NCBI RefSeq assembly: GCF_034043675.1
Contig: NZ_JAXCLA010000001.1
Span: 310,001-374,000 of the forward strand
Length of the DNA: 64,000 nt
Source of the DNA: KK5 sp034043675
Lineage (GTDB): Bacteria > Pseudomonadota > Gammaproteobacteria > Burkholderiales > Burkholderiaceae_C
Direction: 5' to 3'
The translations under genes were made by a program, and so were the position numbers. The notes under the pieces are model-generated. The model made no database searches, was not told where the DNA came from, and saw only the letters and a list, made by a program, of their open reading frames with translations. Of this stretch, positions 25,390 through 33,537 are shown in pieces. Positions within the stretch are counted from its first letter, which is position 1. The number at the start of each line of letters is the position of its first letter.

Positions 25390-26640
25390 TCAACCCCAGG
25401 GCCGCAGGCCCATCTGCTGCTGGCCCAGCGGGCTCAGTTCGTCGACCGTGGTGCGGCCGCCGAAGCCCAGCTCGTAGTCCTCGGGCGCGAAGTCGGGGCT
25501 GCTGCGGCCTTCGAGGAAGGCGGCCGCCTGGCGGTGCGCGAAGGCCTCGTTCTTGTCGCACCAGGGCGCGGCGCCGATGTAGATGACGTTGCTGGGGCCG
25601 GTGCCCGCGTGCCGGTCTTCCACCGCATGGATCACGTCGCTGTGCCAGAAGATGGCATCGCCCGGCTCCATCACCGGAATGGACACCAGGCCCTCCAGCA
25701 GCGGCGCGTGCCATTGCGGCGAGGCGCCCAGCGCGCGGCCCGCTTGCGCGCCGCAGAGGTCGCCCTCGGGCACGTCGGGCTGCAGCGCGCGCAGCAGCAT
25801 CCAGGGCGTGCTCGCCGCCACCGGCACCAGGCGCAGCGTGCCGTCACCGGGGCCCTGGCGGCTCAGCGCGGTCCAGCCCTGGAAGGTGCGGAATGCCGAG
25901 CAGACGGCCGGCGACGGGATCTCGCGCGTGGCGATCCGGTACTCGGCATCGAAGGGATCGAACTTCAGCGGATCGCCCTCGAACACCTCGCGGTAGAGCG
26001 GGCGGAAGCTCGGCTCGCACCAGCGCTCGACCGAGCCGCCGTCCGAATGCGGCGAAAGGCCCAGGCTCGCATCGCCCGGCTCGCGGCGGCGGATGCGGTC
26101 CGCGTAGTTGAACTGGCGGTCCGGATCGAAGAAACGCCGGCCGTTCTTCTCGAAGGTCCACAGCCTGTTCAGCCAGGCGCGCGTCGTGGCCTGGCGCTCA
26201 TGCTGGCGTGCCTCCATCTGCGGCTTGGACCAGTAGAGGCTGTAGATCTGCGGCCGGCTGGAGGCGAGCGCGCTGAAGTATTTGTCCAGGCCGGCCTTGT
26301 CCTTCATCCGGTCGAGATAGCCCACCGCGTCGATGTAGCGGCCCACCTCGGCGTTCCAGGCCTCGGCCTGCGCGCGGTCGAACACGCCCCGCACGACGAC
26401 GCAGCCCCGGCGTTTGATGCGCGCGGCCTGGGCCGGCGTCACCCGCCCGGCGGCGACGTCGGCGAACGCCACCTCGGGCACCGCGCCACCATTCGCCTGC
26501 TCCGCCCGGATCGCGCTGACTTCGTCGTTCAGCGCCTCGGTCAGGCGGCGGTAGCGGCCTTGCAGATCGGGCACCTCGGCGCGCAGCTCACGCTGCGCCT
26601 CGGCGACCGCACGGGGAACATCAGTCATCCAGCTTTCCAT
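25390..26640 (-). CDS. DUF1479 protein, YbiU-like putative Fe(II)/2-oxoglutarate oxygenase
   Basis: A 416-residue DUF1479 protein like E. coli YbiU. The N-terminal helical region precedes a double-stranded beta-helix. A candidate facial triad is H-x-D in LSPHSDGGSVERW (about 207-209) and a distal His in DAIFWHSDVIHAVEDR (about 342-347). The conserved FRTFQGWTALSRQGPGDGTLRLVPVA block is family-typical. The substrate is unknown. ATG 26640 has AGGAG at proper spacing. It diverges from pobA with only 79 bp between, so they may share control, but a shared pathway is not established. Confidence 0.85.
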   Translation of the reverse strand: MESWMTDVPRAVAEAQRELRAEVPDLQGRYRRLTEALNDEVSAIRAEQANGGAVPEVAFADVAAGRVTPAQAARIKRRGCVVVRGVFDRAQAEAWNAEVGRYIDAVGYLDRMKDKAGLDKYFSALASSRPQIYSLYWSKPQMEARQHERQATTRAWLNRLWTFEKNGRRFFDPDRQFNYADRIRRREPGDASLGLSPHSDGGSVERWCEPSFRPLYREVFEGDPLKFDPFDAEYRIATREIPSPAVCSAFRTFQGWTALSRQGPGDGTLRLVPVAASTPWMLLRALQPDVPEGDLCGAQAGRALGASPQWHAPLLEGLVSIPVMEPGDAIFWHSDVIHAVEDRHAGTGPSNVIYIGAAPWCDKNEAFAHRQAAAFLEGRSSPDFAPEDYELGFGGRTTVDELSPLGQQQMGLRPWG

Positions 26641-26719
26641 GGCTTTGTCTCCTGCTGCTTCTTGTGTCGGGCATTGTGGCGCCGCTGACGTACGCTAGCG
26701 GAAAACGGAGGAGACGACA

Positions 26720-27889
26720 GTGAGAACCCAGGTCGCGATCATCGGCGCCGGCCCGGCCGGGCTGCTGCTGGGCCAGTTGCTCAGCGCCAGCGGCATCGAC
26801 AACGTCATCGTCGAGCAGCGCAGCGGAGACTACGTGCTGGGCCGCATCCGCGCCGGCGTGCTGGAGCCGGTCACCGTAAGCCTGCTGGAAGCCTGCGGCG
26901 CCGCCGCGCGCATGCACCGCGACGGCCTGCCGCACGAGGGCTTCGAACTCTGCACCGGCGGCCAGCGCCATCGCATCGACCTGCAGGCGCTGACCGGCCG
27001 GCACGTCACCGTCTACGGCCAGACCGAGGTGACACGCGACCTGATGCAGGCCCGCGCCGACTCAGGCCGCAGCACCGTCTACGAGGCCGAGGACGTGCGC
27101 GTGCTGGACTTCGACGACGGCAGCTCGCCGCGCGTGCAGTACAGACTGGGCGGCGAACTGCACGAGATCGCCTGCGACTTCATCGCCGGCTGCGACGGCT
27201 TCCACGGCGTCTGCCGCGCCAGCATCCCGGCGGACCGGCTGCAGACCTTCGAGCGCGTCTACCCCTTCGGCTGGCTGGGCGTGCTGGCCGACGTGCCGCC
27301 GCTGTCGCACGAGCTGATGTACGTGCGCCACGAGCGCGGCTTCGCGCTGTGCAGCCAGCGCAGCCACACGCGCAGCCGCTACTACGTGCAGGTGCCCAGC
27401 AGCGATCGGGTCGAGCAATGGAGCGATGCCGCCTTCTGGGAAGAGCTGAAACGGCGCCTGCCGGACGATGCGGCCGAGCGCCTCGTCACCGGCGACCCGA
27501 TCGAGAAGAGCATCGCGCCGCTGCGCAGCTTCGTGGCCGAGCCGATGCGGTGTGGCCGCCTCTTCCTCGCCGGCGACGCCGCCCACATCGTGCCGCCCAC
27601 CGGCGCCAAGGGCCTCAACCTGGCGGCGTCTGACGTCGGCTACCTCTGGCAGGCGCTGGTCGACTTCTACAAGGGCGATGTGAGCGGTGTGGACGGCTAT
27701 TCGGCGCGCTGCTTGCAACGGGTGTGGAAAGCCGAGCGCTTCTCCTGGTGGATGACCGGCCTGCTGCACCGCTTCCCCGAGCACAGCCCCTTCGAGCAAC
27801 GGATGCAGGAGGCCGAGCTGGCCTACCTGCTCGAATCGGATGCCGGCCGGCGCGTGATTGCGGAGAACTACGTCGGGCTGCCGGTCTAG
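26720..27889 (+). CDS. pobA: 4-Hydroxybenzoate 3-monooxygenase
   Basis: A 389-residue class A flavoprotein monooxygenase converting 4-hydroxybenzoate to protocatechuate. The FAD motif GAGPAG lies at 9-14, then LGRIRAGVLE, the mid-region DG motif GCDGFHGVCRASIP, and GDAAHIVPPTGAKGLNLAASDV. The substrate pocket region YFYxQ-like YYVQVPSSDR and the C-terminal block MTGLLHRFP are typical of PobA. It starts with GTG after GGAGGAG. No PobR regulator is adjacent. The stop TAG shares a CTAG with the convergent nitroreductase stop. The product, protocatechuate, is also the end product predicted for the neighbouring module. Confidence 0.93.
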   Translation: MRTQVAIIGAGPAGLLLGQLLSASGIDNVIVEQRSGDYVLGRIRAGVLEPVTVSLLEACGAAARMHRDGLPHEGFELCTGGQRHRIDLQALTGRHVTVYGQTEVTRDLMQARADSGRSTVYEAEDVRVLDFDDGSSPRVQYRLGGELHEIACDFIAGCDGFHGVCRASIPADRLQTFERVYPFGWLGVLADVPPLSHELMYVRHERGFALCSQRSHTRSRYYVQVPSSDRVEQWSDAAFWEELKRRLPDDAAERLVTGDPIEKSIAPLRSFVAEPMRCGRLFLAGDAAHIVPPTGAKGLNLAASDVGYLWQALVDFYKGDVSGVDGYSARCLQRVWKAERFSWWMTGLLHRFPEHSPFEQRMQEAELAYLLESDAGRRVIAENYVGLPV

Positions 27890-28557
27890 AAGCCGATCAA
27901 GTCGGCGAAGTCCTGCACCCGCTCGCGCGGCATCCGGGCCTGATTCACCGGCGCGTCCGTATCGCCGTAGCCCATCGACATGCCGAAGGCCGTAAGCTGC
28001 TCCGGCGGCATCTGCAGGTGCGCGGCGATCAGCTCGTGGAAGGGCGCGAAGGCGACCTGCGGGCAGGTGTCCAGGCCGCGGGCCTTGGCGGCGATCATCA
28101 CGTTCTGCGCGAACAGGCCGAGGTCGATCCAGCTGTGCGGCTTCAGCCGGCGGTCGATGCTGAAGATCAGGCCCACCGGCGCGCCGAAGAAGGAGAAGTT
28201 GCGCTCGGTCTGCCGGGCGCGCGCCGCGGCATCGGTCCGGTCGATGCCAGCCGCGCCGTAGTAGCGCGCGCCGAAGTCCATCAGCCGCGCCTGGAAGACT
28301 TCCGGCAGCGGCTGCGGGAAGTGCGCGGGCGGCAGACCAGCATCGGCGCGAAAGGCAGCGACCAGCGCCTCGCCCAGCTCATCCTTGGCCGCGCCGGCCA
28401 GCACGTGGACGCCCCAGGGCTGGATGTTGGCGCCGCTCGGCGCGCAGGCGGCGTCGCCCAGGATCTCCTCCACCAGTTCGCGCGGTACCTGGCCCGGCCT
28501 GAACGCCCTCACCGAGCGGCGCGATCGCATCACCTGAGAAACAGCTTGCGCATGCAT
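27886..28557 (-). CDS. Nitroreductase-family protein, candidate 4-nitrobenzoate reductase
   Basis: A 223-residue FMN nitroreductase (RSRRSVRAFRPGQVPRELVEEIL; PSGANIQPWGVHVL; DLGLFAQNVMIAAKARGLDTC; GMSMGYGDTDAPVN). ATG 28557 is 8 bp downstream of the preceding gene's stop, giving a tight two-gene operon with a DUF4863 protein. DUF4863 includes the 4-hydroxylaminobenzoate lyase PnbB, whose partner PnbA is a 4-nitrobenzoate nitroreductase of this family. That context is the reason to propose a PnbA-like role; broader nitroaromatic or quinone reduction is the alternative. Confidence 0.8.
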   Translation of the reverse strand: MHAQAVSQVMRSRRSVRAFRPGQVPRELVEEILGDAACAPSGANIQPWGVHVLAGAAKDELGEALVAAFRADAGLPPAHFPQPLPEVFQARLMDFGARYYGAAGIDRTDAAARARQTERNFSFFGAPVGLIFSIDRRLKPHSWIDLGLFAQNVMIAAKARGLDTCPQVAFAPFHELIAAHLQMPPEQLTAFGMSMGYGDTDAPVNQARMPRERVQDFADLIGF

Positions 28558-28564
28558 CACGGCC

Positions 28565-29113
28565 TCACCCCTGCGGCGCTTCGTTGTACGAGATGCGGCC
28601 CGAGGGCAGGAAGAACAGCGCGATGACACCGCCGCCCTTCGCCTCGGGGTAGTGCTTGCTGCCCGGCGCCGGCGCGGTCCAGCCGCCGAAGCACCAGCCG
28701 TTGGGGCCGTTCAGCGCCGCACCGGGCGTTACCGGCACGACCATGTTGAACTCGCCGTAGGGATGGCCGTGGTACTGGCCGCGGAAGCGCTGGTCGGCGT
28801 GGCCCTGGTCGACGCCGTTGCTGTCCATGTAGACGGCCGTGATGCTGAAGTGCAGCGTGTGCGCCGAGGGCTCGGCCAGGCGGCTGCGGCGGTAGTGCGG
28901 GCCTTCGATCTCCACATTGGCCGCCCAGCCCTCTTCCACGCCGCGGCGCACCAGCCGAGCGAGCGTCTCGTAGAGCTCGCTGCCGGGCCCGTACTTGTCG
29001 TTGAGCCAGCGTTCCACCTCGGTGCCGGTGGTCATGTCCTTCACTTCGTCGAGGAAGGGGATGCAGCGCTCGATCAGCGCTTCGCGTTCATGGATCAGGG
29101 TGTCGGTCGCCAT
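28565..29113 (-). CDS. DUF4863 protein, candidate 4-hydroxylaminobenzoate lyase (PnbB-like)
   Basis: A 182-residue protein of the DUF4863 family, to which the described 4-hydroxylaminobenzoate lyase PnbB belongs. A helical N-terminus (EREALIERCIPFLDEVKDM, EVERWLNDKYGPGSELYETLARLV) is followed by a cupin-like beta-sandwich with putative metal ligands HYRRSRLAEPSAHTLHFSI and QYHGHPYGEFNMVVPV, then GWCFGGWTAPAPGSKHYPEA. PnbB turns 4-hydroxylaminobenzoate into protocatechuate and ammonia. It is the first gene of an operon with a nitroreductase, divergent from a LysR gene. The family call is by recognition of its blocks, not by search. Confidence 0.72.
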   Translation of the reverse strand: MATDTLIHEREALIERCIPFLDEVKDMTTGTEVERWLNDKYGPGSELYETLARLVRRGVEEGWAANVEIEGPHYRRSRLAEPSAHTLHFSITAVYMDSNGVDQGHADQRFRGQYHGHPYGEFNMVVPVTPGAALNGPNGWCFGGWTAPAPGSKHYPEAKGGGVIALFFLPSGRISYNEAPQG

Positions 29114-29178
29114 TTCGGGTCTCCAGTGAAGGGATGGAGCCGATGATGAGCAAAAGGTGAATTGAATGGAACTGATCG

Positions 29179-29194
29179 TTTTGCAACTGCAAAA
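29179..29194. promoter_or_regulatory. Palindromic LysR-type operator between pnbB-like gene and regulator
   Basis: TTTTGCA-AC-TGCAAAA is a perfect 7+7 inverted repeat with the T-N11-A geometry of LysR sites. It lies in the 110-bp divergent region, 30 bp before the LysR start and 66 bp from the DUF4863 start, where an autoregulatory and activating site is expected. Confidence 0.6.
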
Positions 29195-29223
29195 TGCATG
29201 AGATTCAAGTTCGAGGAAACGCC

Positions 29224-30204
29224 ATGAGCATCGGCCGTACCGACCTGAACCTGCTGAAGGTGTTCGAGGCCGTCTACGAGGAGCGCAACCTGCTACTGGC
29301 AGGCAAGCGGCTGAACCTCACGCAATCGGCCGTCAGCCATGCGCTGCGCCGGCTGCGCGAGCTGGTGGGCGACGAGCTTTTCATGCGCACCGGCAAGGGC
29401 ATGGTGCCGACCGGCCGCGCCACGGCGATGGCGCCGATGCTGCGTGATTCGCTGCGCCGCATCGAGGACGCGCTGGGCGTGGAGCCCTTCGCGCCCGAGC
29501 AGTCCGAGCGGCGCTTCGTCATCGCGGCGAACGACCACGTCACCGCGGTGATCATCGCGCCGCTGTCGCGCGAGCTGCAGCAGCTCGCGCCGCGCGTGGA
29601 CCTGGTCATCCGCCCCTCCACGCGGCTGGACCTGGCCGAACAGATCGACCTGGGCCGCATCGACCTGGCGCTGGGCATCTTCTCGCAGGTGCCGCCGCGC
29701 CTGAACTCGCGCACGCTGCTGACGCAGGGCGAGGCCATCCTGATGCGCAAGGGCCATCCCGCCTCGCGGCGCAAGCTGGTGCTGGACGACCTGATCAAGT
29801 ACCCGCTCGTCACCCTCTCGGTCGGCGGCCAGGAGGAAGGCGCGGTGGACGGCTTCATCATGGAACGCGGCCTGGCCCGCCAGTCGGAGATGTTCGACCG
29901 CAACGCGCTGGAGGAGGCGCTGCGCGGCGCCCCCACGCCGCCGCGCCTGCGCATGACCGTGCCGCACTCGCTGGCCATCCCCACGCTGCTGCGTGACACG
30001 CAGATGCTCTCCATCGTGCCGGCCTCGCTGGCCGTGGCGCTGACAGCCGGCGGCGAGCTGGTGCGCCGCCAGCCGCCGTACGCGGCCGGCACATCGGTAA
30101 TGCGCGCCGTCTGGCACGGGCGCGACGAGCACGAGCCCGGCCATCTGTGGCTGCGCGAGCGGGTGGCCGCCGCGGCCCGGCTCGCCGAAGCGGCGCTCGC
30201 CTAG
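29224..30204 (+). CDS. LysR-type transcriptional regulator, likely PnbR-like
   Basis: A 326-residue LysR regulator. The N-terminal winged HTH reads DLNLLKVFEAVYEERNLLLAGKRLNLTQSAVSHALRRLRELVGDELF. The effector domain has the NodD/LinR/TfdR-like layout (RFVIAANDHVTAVIIAPLSREL). ATG 29224 has GAGG at 7 nt; an ATG at 29194 lies inside the operator palindrome and is unlikely. It is divergent from the lyase/nitroreductase operon, as pnbR is in described 4-nitrobenzoate loci. The inducer is presumably a nitro- or hydroxybenzoate; this is context inference. Confidence 0.88.
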   Translation: MSIGRTDLNLLKVFEAVYEERNLLLAGKRLNLTQSAVSHALRRLRELVGDELFMRTGKGMVPTGRATAMAPMLRDSLRRIEDALGVEPFAPEQSERRFVIAANDHVTAVIIAPLSRELQQLAPRVDLVIRPSTRLDLAEQIDLGRIDLALGIFSQVPPRLNSRTLLTQGEAILMRKGHPASRRKLVLDDLIKYPLVTLSVGGQEEGAVDGFIMERGLARQSEMFDRNALEEALRGAPTPPRLRMTVPHSLAIPTLLRDTQMLSIVPASLAVALTAGGELVRRQPPYAAGTSVMRAVWHGRDEHEPGHLWLRERVAAAARLAEAALA

Positions 30205-30268
30205 CCTCGCCTGGAAATGCTGGAAAATCCAACCCTCTCAGACACCGCTCAAATAACAAGTCAGCACC

Positions 30269-30520
30269 ATGACCGACGCCGCCAACAGCAAGCCCGCCAT
30301 CCCCGACCACCTCTCGGTCGACCCGCGCAGCCCCTTCCACGACGCCGAGGTGTTCCAGCACGACATCGGCATCCGCTTCAACGACAAGGAGCGCTTCGAC
30401 GTCGAGGAGTACTGCATCAGCGAAGGCTGGATCAAGGTGCCTGCCGGCAAGACGCGCGACCGCAAGGGCAACATCCTGACGATCAAGCTGAAGGGCCGCG
30501 TGGAGGCCTTCTACAAGTGA
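30269..30520 (+). CDS. DUF3297 family protein
   Basis: An 83-residue conserved protein (PDHLSVDPRSPFHDAEVFQHDIGIRFNDKERFDVEEYCISEGWIKVPAGKTRDRKGNI). DUF3297 members are widespread in proteobacteria; some are mislabelled as glutathione peroxidase but no peroxidase motif is present. It is soluble with one Cys. It overlaps the following small membrane gene by 4 bp (GTGA), so the two are translationally coupled. Function unknown. Confidence 0.85.
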   Translation: MTDAANSKPAIPDHLSVDPRSPFHDAEVFQHDIGIRFNDKERFDVEEYCISEGWIKVPAGKTRDRKGNILTIKLKGRVEAFYK

Positions 30521-30657
30521 AGACCAGCATCATCTTCGGTTGCATCCTGGCCAGCAGCGCCATCGGCGCCTGGACGGCCGACAGCAAGGTGAAGAACGTG
30601 TTCCTGCTGGTCTCGGCCGGGCTGTCGATCTACGGCCTGGCGCGCATCTTCGGCTGA
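30517..30657 (+). CDS. Small two-helix membrane protein coupled to DUF3297
   Basis: A 46-residue ORF starting with GTG at 30517 inside the DUF3297 stop (GTGA overlap): MKTSIIFGCILASSAIGAWT then a short polar turn (ADSKVKN) and a second hydrophobic stretch VFLLVSAGLSIYGLARIFG. The coupling, absence of charged interruptions inside the helices and good GC3 pattern support a real gene. It may anchor DUF3297 at the membrane; that is a guess. It could easily be missed because of its size. Confidence 0.55.
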   Translation: MKTSIIFGCILASSAIGAWTADSKVKNVFLLVSAGLSIYGLARIFG

Positions 30658-30722
30658 CGACGATGTCGATCCGGGCGGCGCCCGTTCGTCGTGGCTGACA
30701 ACCCACCCGAGGAGATGCCGCC

Positions 30723-31379
30723 ATGGCGAAGATGAAGCTCTACTACCACCCGTTCTCGTCGTACAGCCAGAAGGCGCTGATTGCGCTGTACGAGACGGGC
30801 ACCGACTTCGAGCCGCTGAACGTGGACGGGCCGCCCGACAACCCGGTGATGCAGGAGCTCGGCCGCATCTGGCCGATGAGGCGCTTCCCGGTGCTGGTGG
30901 ACGGTGAGCGCACGGTGCTGGAAGCCAGCTGCATCGTCGAGTACATCGCCCCGCACATGATCCCCGCCGACCCGCAGGCCGCGCTGGAAGTGCGGATGCT
31001 GGACCGCTTCTTCGACAACTACGTTTCGACGCCGCAGCAGAAACTGGTCTTCGACTCGATCCGCCCGAGCGAGGCCGACCGCGATGCCTACGGCTGCGCC
31101 GAGGCGCGCCGGATGCTGGAGACGTCCTACGCCTGGCTGGAACAGAAGCTGGCCGACGGCCGCGAATGGGCCACCGGCACGGCCTTCACGATGGCCGACT
31201 GCGCCGCCGCCCCCTTCCTGTTCTACGCCGACTGGACGCACCGCATCGACGCCGCGCAGTTCCCGAAGGTGCTGGCCTACCGCGCCCGCCTGCTCGCGCG
31301 GCCCTCATTCGCCCGCGCGGTGGACGAGGCGCGCAAGTACCGTCACTACTTCCCGCTCGGCGCGCCGGACCGGGATTGA
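30723..31379 (+). CDS. Glutathione S-transferase
   Basis: A 218-residue GST. The thioredoxin-like N half (KLYYHPFSSYSQKALIALYETG ... ELGRIWPMRRFPVLVDGERTVLEASCIVEYI) contains the cis-Pro before VL and the ES-like AS motif; the C-terminal helical domain includes AYAWLEQKLADGREWATGTAFTMADCAAAPFLFYADW. The catalytic hydroxyl is probably the Ser in PFSSYS. It is cytosolic. It stands alone, 65 bp after the small membrane gene. No substrate clue beyond nearby aromatic catabolism genes. Confidence 0.9.
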   Translation: MAKMKLYYHPFSSYSQKALIALYETGTDFEPLNVDGPPDNPVMQELGRIWPMRRFPVLVDGERTVLEASCIVEYIAPHMIPADPQAALEVRMLDRFFDNYVSTPQQKLVFDSIRPSEADRDAYGCAEARRMLETSYAWLEQKLADGREWATGTAFTMADCAAAPFLFYADWTHRIDAAQFPKVLAYRARLLARPSFARAVDEARKYRHYFPLGAPDRD

Positions 31380-31452
31380 GCGCCTCGATGCAGGTTTGGC
31401 TGGGGCCGTTTACAGTCGGCCGCTCCAGTCATTCCTCCATGAAGGGAACACG

Positions 31453-32364
31453 ATGAACAAGACGCTCCTCTCTGCTTCGGCGCTGGCTCTGGCACTCGCC
31501 TTCTCGCCACTGGCCACCGCTCCCGCGCTGGCCGCCGCACCGATGGCCAAGACCCAGGCGCCGGGCTTCTACCGCATCATGCTCGGCGGCTTCGAAGTCA
31601 CCGCGCTGAACGACGGCTTCTTCGACCTGCCGGTGGACAAGTTGCTGAAGCAGCCCGCCGAGAAGACAGATGCGGCGCTGGCCAAGTACTTCCAGAAGGT
31701 GCCGGTCGAGACCTCGGTGAACGCCTTCCTGATCAACACCGGCAGCAAGCTCGTGCTGGTGGACACCGGCACCGGCGGCAAGGCCGCCGCCTCGGCCGGC
31801 GTGCTGCTGGCCAACCTCGCGGCCGCCGGCTACAAGCCCGAGCAGATCGACGAGATCTGCATCACGCACAACCACGGCGACCACCTGGGCGGCCTGACGA
31901 CCAAGGACGGCACCGCCGTGTTCCCGAACGCCACCGTGCACCTCGGCAAGGCGGATGCCGATGCCGACAGCGCCAAGGCCACGCTGGCTCCTTACGTGGC
32001 CGCGAAGAAGGTCGCGCCGATCGAGGCCGACGGCGAGGTCGTGCCGGGCATCCGCTCCTGGGCCACGCACGGCCACACGGCCGGCCACACGAGCTACGTG
32101 GTCGAGAGCCAGGGCCAGAAGCTGATCATCACCGGCGACCTGATCCACGTGGCCGCCGTGCAGATGGACGACCCGAGCGTGACGATCAGCTTCGACGCCG
32201 ACTCCAGCGCCGCCGCCGCGCAGCGCGACAAGGTCTTCAAGGCCGCCGCGGCCGACGGCACGATCATCGCCGCCGCCCACCTGCAGTTCCCCGGCATGGG
32301 TCGCCTGCGAGCCAATGGCTCGGGCTGGACCTACGTGCCGGTGAACTACACGCGGATGCGCTGA
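31453..32364 (+). CDS. Exported metallo-beta-lactamase-fold hydrolase
   Basis: A 303-residue protein with a signal peptide (1-29, ...APALAAAP). The MBL fold is clear from the zinc motif HNHGDHLGG (His139, His141, Asp143, His144), then ATHGHTAGHTSY and ITGDLIHV, with a distal AAHLQFPGMG. It resembles the quorum-quenching lactonase/alkylsulfatase side of the family, commonly annotated only as MBL-fold hydrolase. ATG 31453 follows AAGGGAA; the frame is open far upstream but only this start yields the signal peptide. Periplasmic hydrolase; substrate unknown. Confidence 0.88.
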   Translation: MNKTLLSASALALALAFSPLATAPALAAAPMAKTQAPGFYRIMLGGFEVTALNDGFFDLPVDKLLKQPAEKTDAALAKYFQKVPVETSVNAFLINTGSKLVLVDTGTGGKAAASAGVLLANLAAAGYKPEQIDEICITHNHGDHLGGLTTKDGTAVFPNATVHLGKADADADSAKATLAPYVAAKKVAPIEADGEVVPGIRSWATHGHTAGHTSYVVESQGQKLIITGDLIHVAAVQMDDPSVTISFDADSSAAAAQRDKVFKAAAADGTIIAAAHLQFPGMGRLRANGSGWTYVPVNYTRMR

Positions 32365-32367
32365 TCG

Positions 32368-33537
32368 TCAGCGCAGCGCCAGGTCCAGCAGCCGCAACGC
32401 CTCGTCGATCTCCGCCTCGCTGATCGTCAGCGCCGGCATCAGGCGCAGCAGGTTCGGCCGTGGCGCATTCAGCAGCAGGCCCGTGGGTTCGAGCCCGCGG
32501 GCGGCTTCGACGACCTGCGCGGCGCGGTCGTCCGGCAGCACCAGCGCGCGCAGCAAGCCGACACCGCGCTCGCCGATGAGGCCGTGCTCGCGCACCAGCG
32601 ACTGCATGCCCTCGGCCAGCCGCTGCGCGCGCTGCCGGACGGTGGCGAGGAAGCCGTCGCGGCAGACCTCGTTCACCACCGCGAGCCCCACGGCCGCCAT
32701 CAGCGGATTGCCGCAGTAGGTGCCGCCCTGGTCGCCGGGCTCGAAGCAGTTGAAGCGCTCCTTGCACAGCAGGGCGGCCAGCGGGACGCCGCCGCCGATG
32801 CCCTTGGCCAGGGTCATCACGTCGGGCTCCACGTCGTACAGCTCGTGGGCGAAAGCGTGGCCGCAGCGGCCAATGCCGGTCTGCACCTCATCGGCGATCA
32901 GCAGCACTTGCCGCTCGGTCGTCAGCGCGCTCAGCTCGCGCACGAAGCCCGGGTCGGCGATGTTCACCCCCGCCTCGCCCTGCACCAGCTCGATCATCAC
33001 GGCCGCCGTGTCTGGCCCGATCGCGCGCTCCACCGAACCGATGTCGTTGAGCCTGGCTTTCTTCGAGAAGCCGGCCGGCATCGGCGGATAGATCTCGCTC
33101 CAGCCTGGCTTGCCCGAAGCGCTCATCATCGCCATCGTCCGGCCATGGAAGCTGTGTTCGAAGCTGACGACCTCGTGCGCGCCGCCGCGCCTCTTGCTGC
33201 CCCAGCGCCGCGCCAGCTTCACCGCGCCTTCATTGGCCTCGGCGCCGGAGCTGCAGAGGAACACGCGGTCGAAGCAGCTCAGCTCGGTGAGCCGCGCGGC
33301 CAGGTCGAGCATCGGGCGGTTGTAGTACGCCGGGCCCGGGTTCAGCAGGCGCGCGGCCTGCGCCTGCAGCGCCTCGGCGATCAGCGCCGGGCTGTGGCCC
33401 AGGCTGTTGACGGCCCAGCCCTGGACCAGGTCCAGGTAGCGCTTGCCGTCTTCGTCGACCAGCCATGAGCCCTGCCCTTCGACGAACACCGGGTCGGGCC
33501 GGCTCGTGATCGTGATGAGGTTCCGGTCCGCGTTCAT
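32368..33537 (-). CDS. Class III aminotransferase, acetylornithine-type
   Basis: A 389-residue PLP aminotransferase of the ArgD/class III group. The start reads MNADRNLITITSRPDPVFVEGQGSWLVDEDGKRYLDLVQGWAVN. The substrate/PLP blocks are FLCSSGAEANEGAVKLARRW, VSFEHSFHGRTM, LLIADEVQTGIGRCG and the Schiff-base Lys in VMTLAKGIGGGVP. The start overlaps the preceding DJ-1 gene by 4 bp (ATGA), so they form one operon. It may be argD or a diamine/omega-amino acid transaminase; the N-terminus matches ArgD-like enzymes of Burkholderiales, but no other arg gene is near. Confidence 0.83.
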   Translation of the reverse strand: MNADRNLITITSRPDPVFVEGQGSWLVDEDGKRYLDLVQGWAVNSLGHSPALIAEALQAQAARLLNPGPAYYNRPMLDLAARLTELSCFDRVFLCSSGAEANEGAVKLARRWGSKRRGGAHEVVSFEHSFHGRTMAMMSASGKPGWSEIYPPMPAGFSKKARLNDIGSVERAIGPDTAAVMIELVQGEAGVNIADPGFVRELSALTTERQVLLIADEVQTGIGRCGHAFAHELYDVEPDVMTLAKGIGGGVPLAALLCKERFNCFEPGDQGGTYCGNPLMAAVGLAVVNEVCRDGFLATVRQRAQRLAEGMQSLVREHGLIGERGVGLLRALVLPDDRAAQVVEAARGLEPTGLLLNAPRPNLLRLMPALTISEAEIDEALRLLDLALR

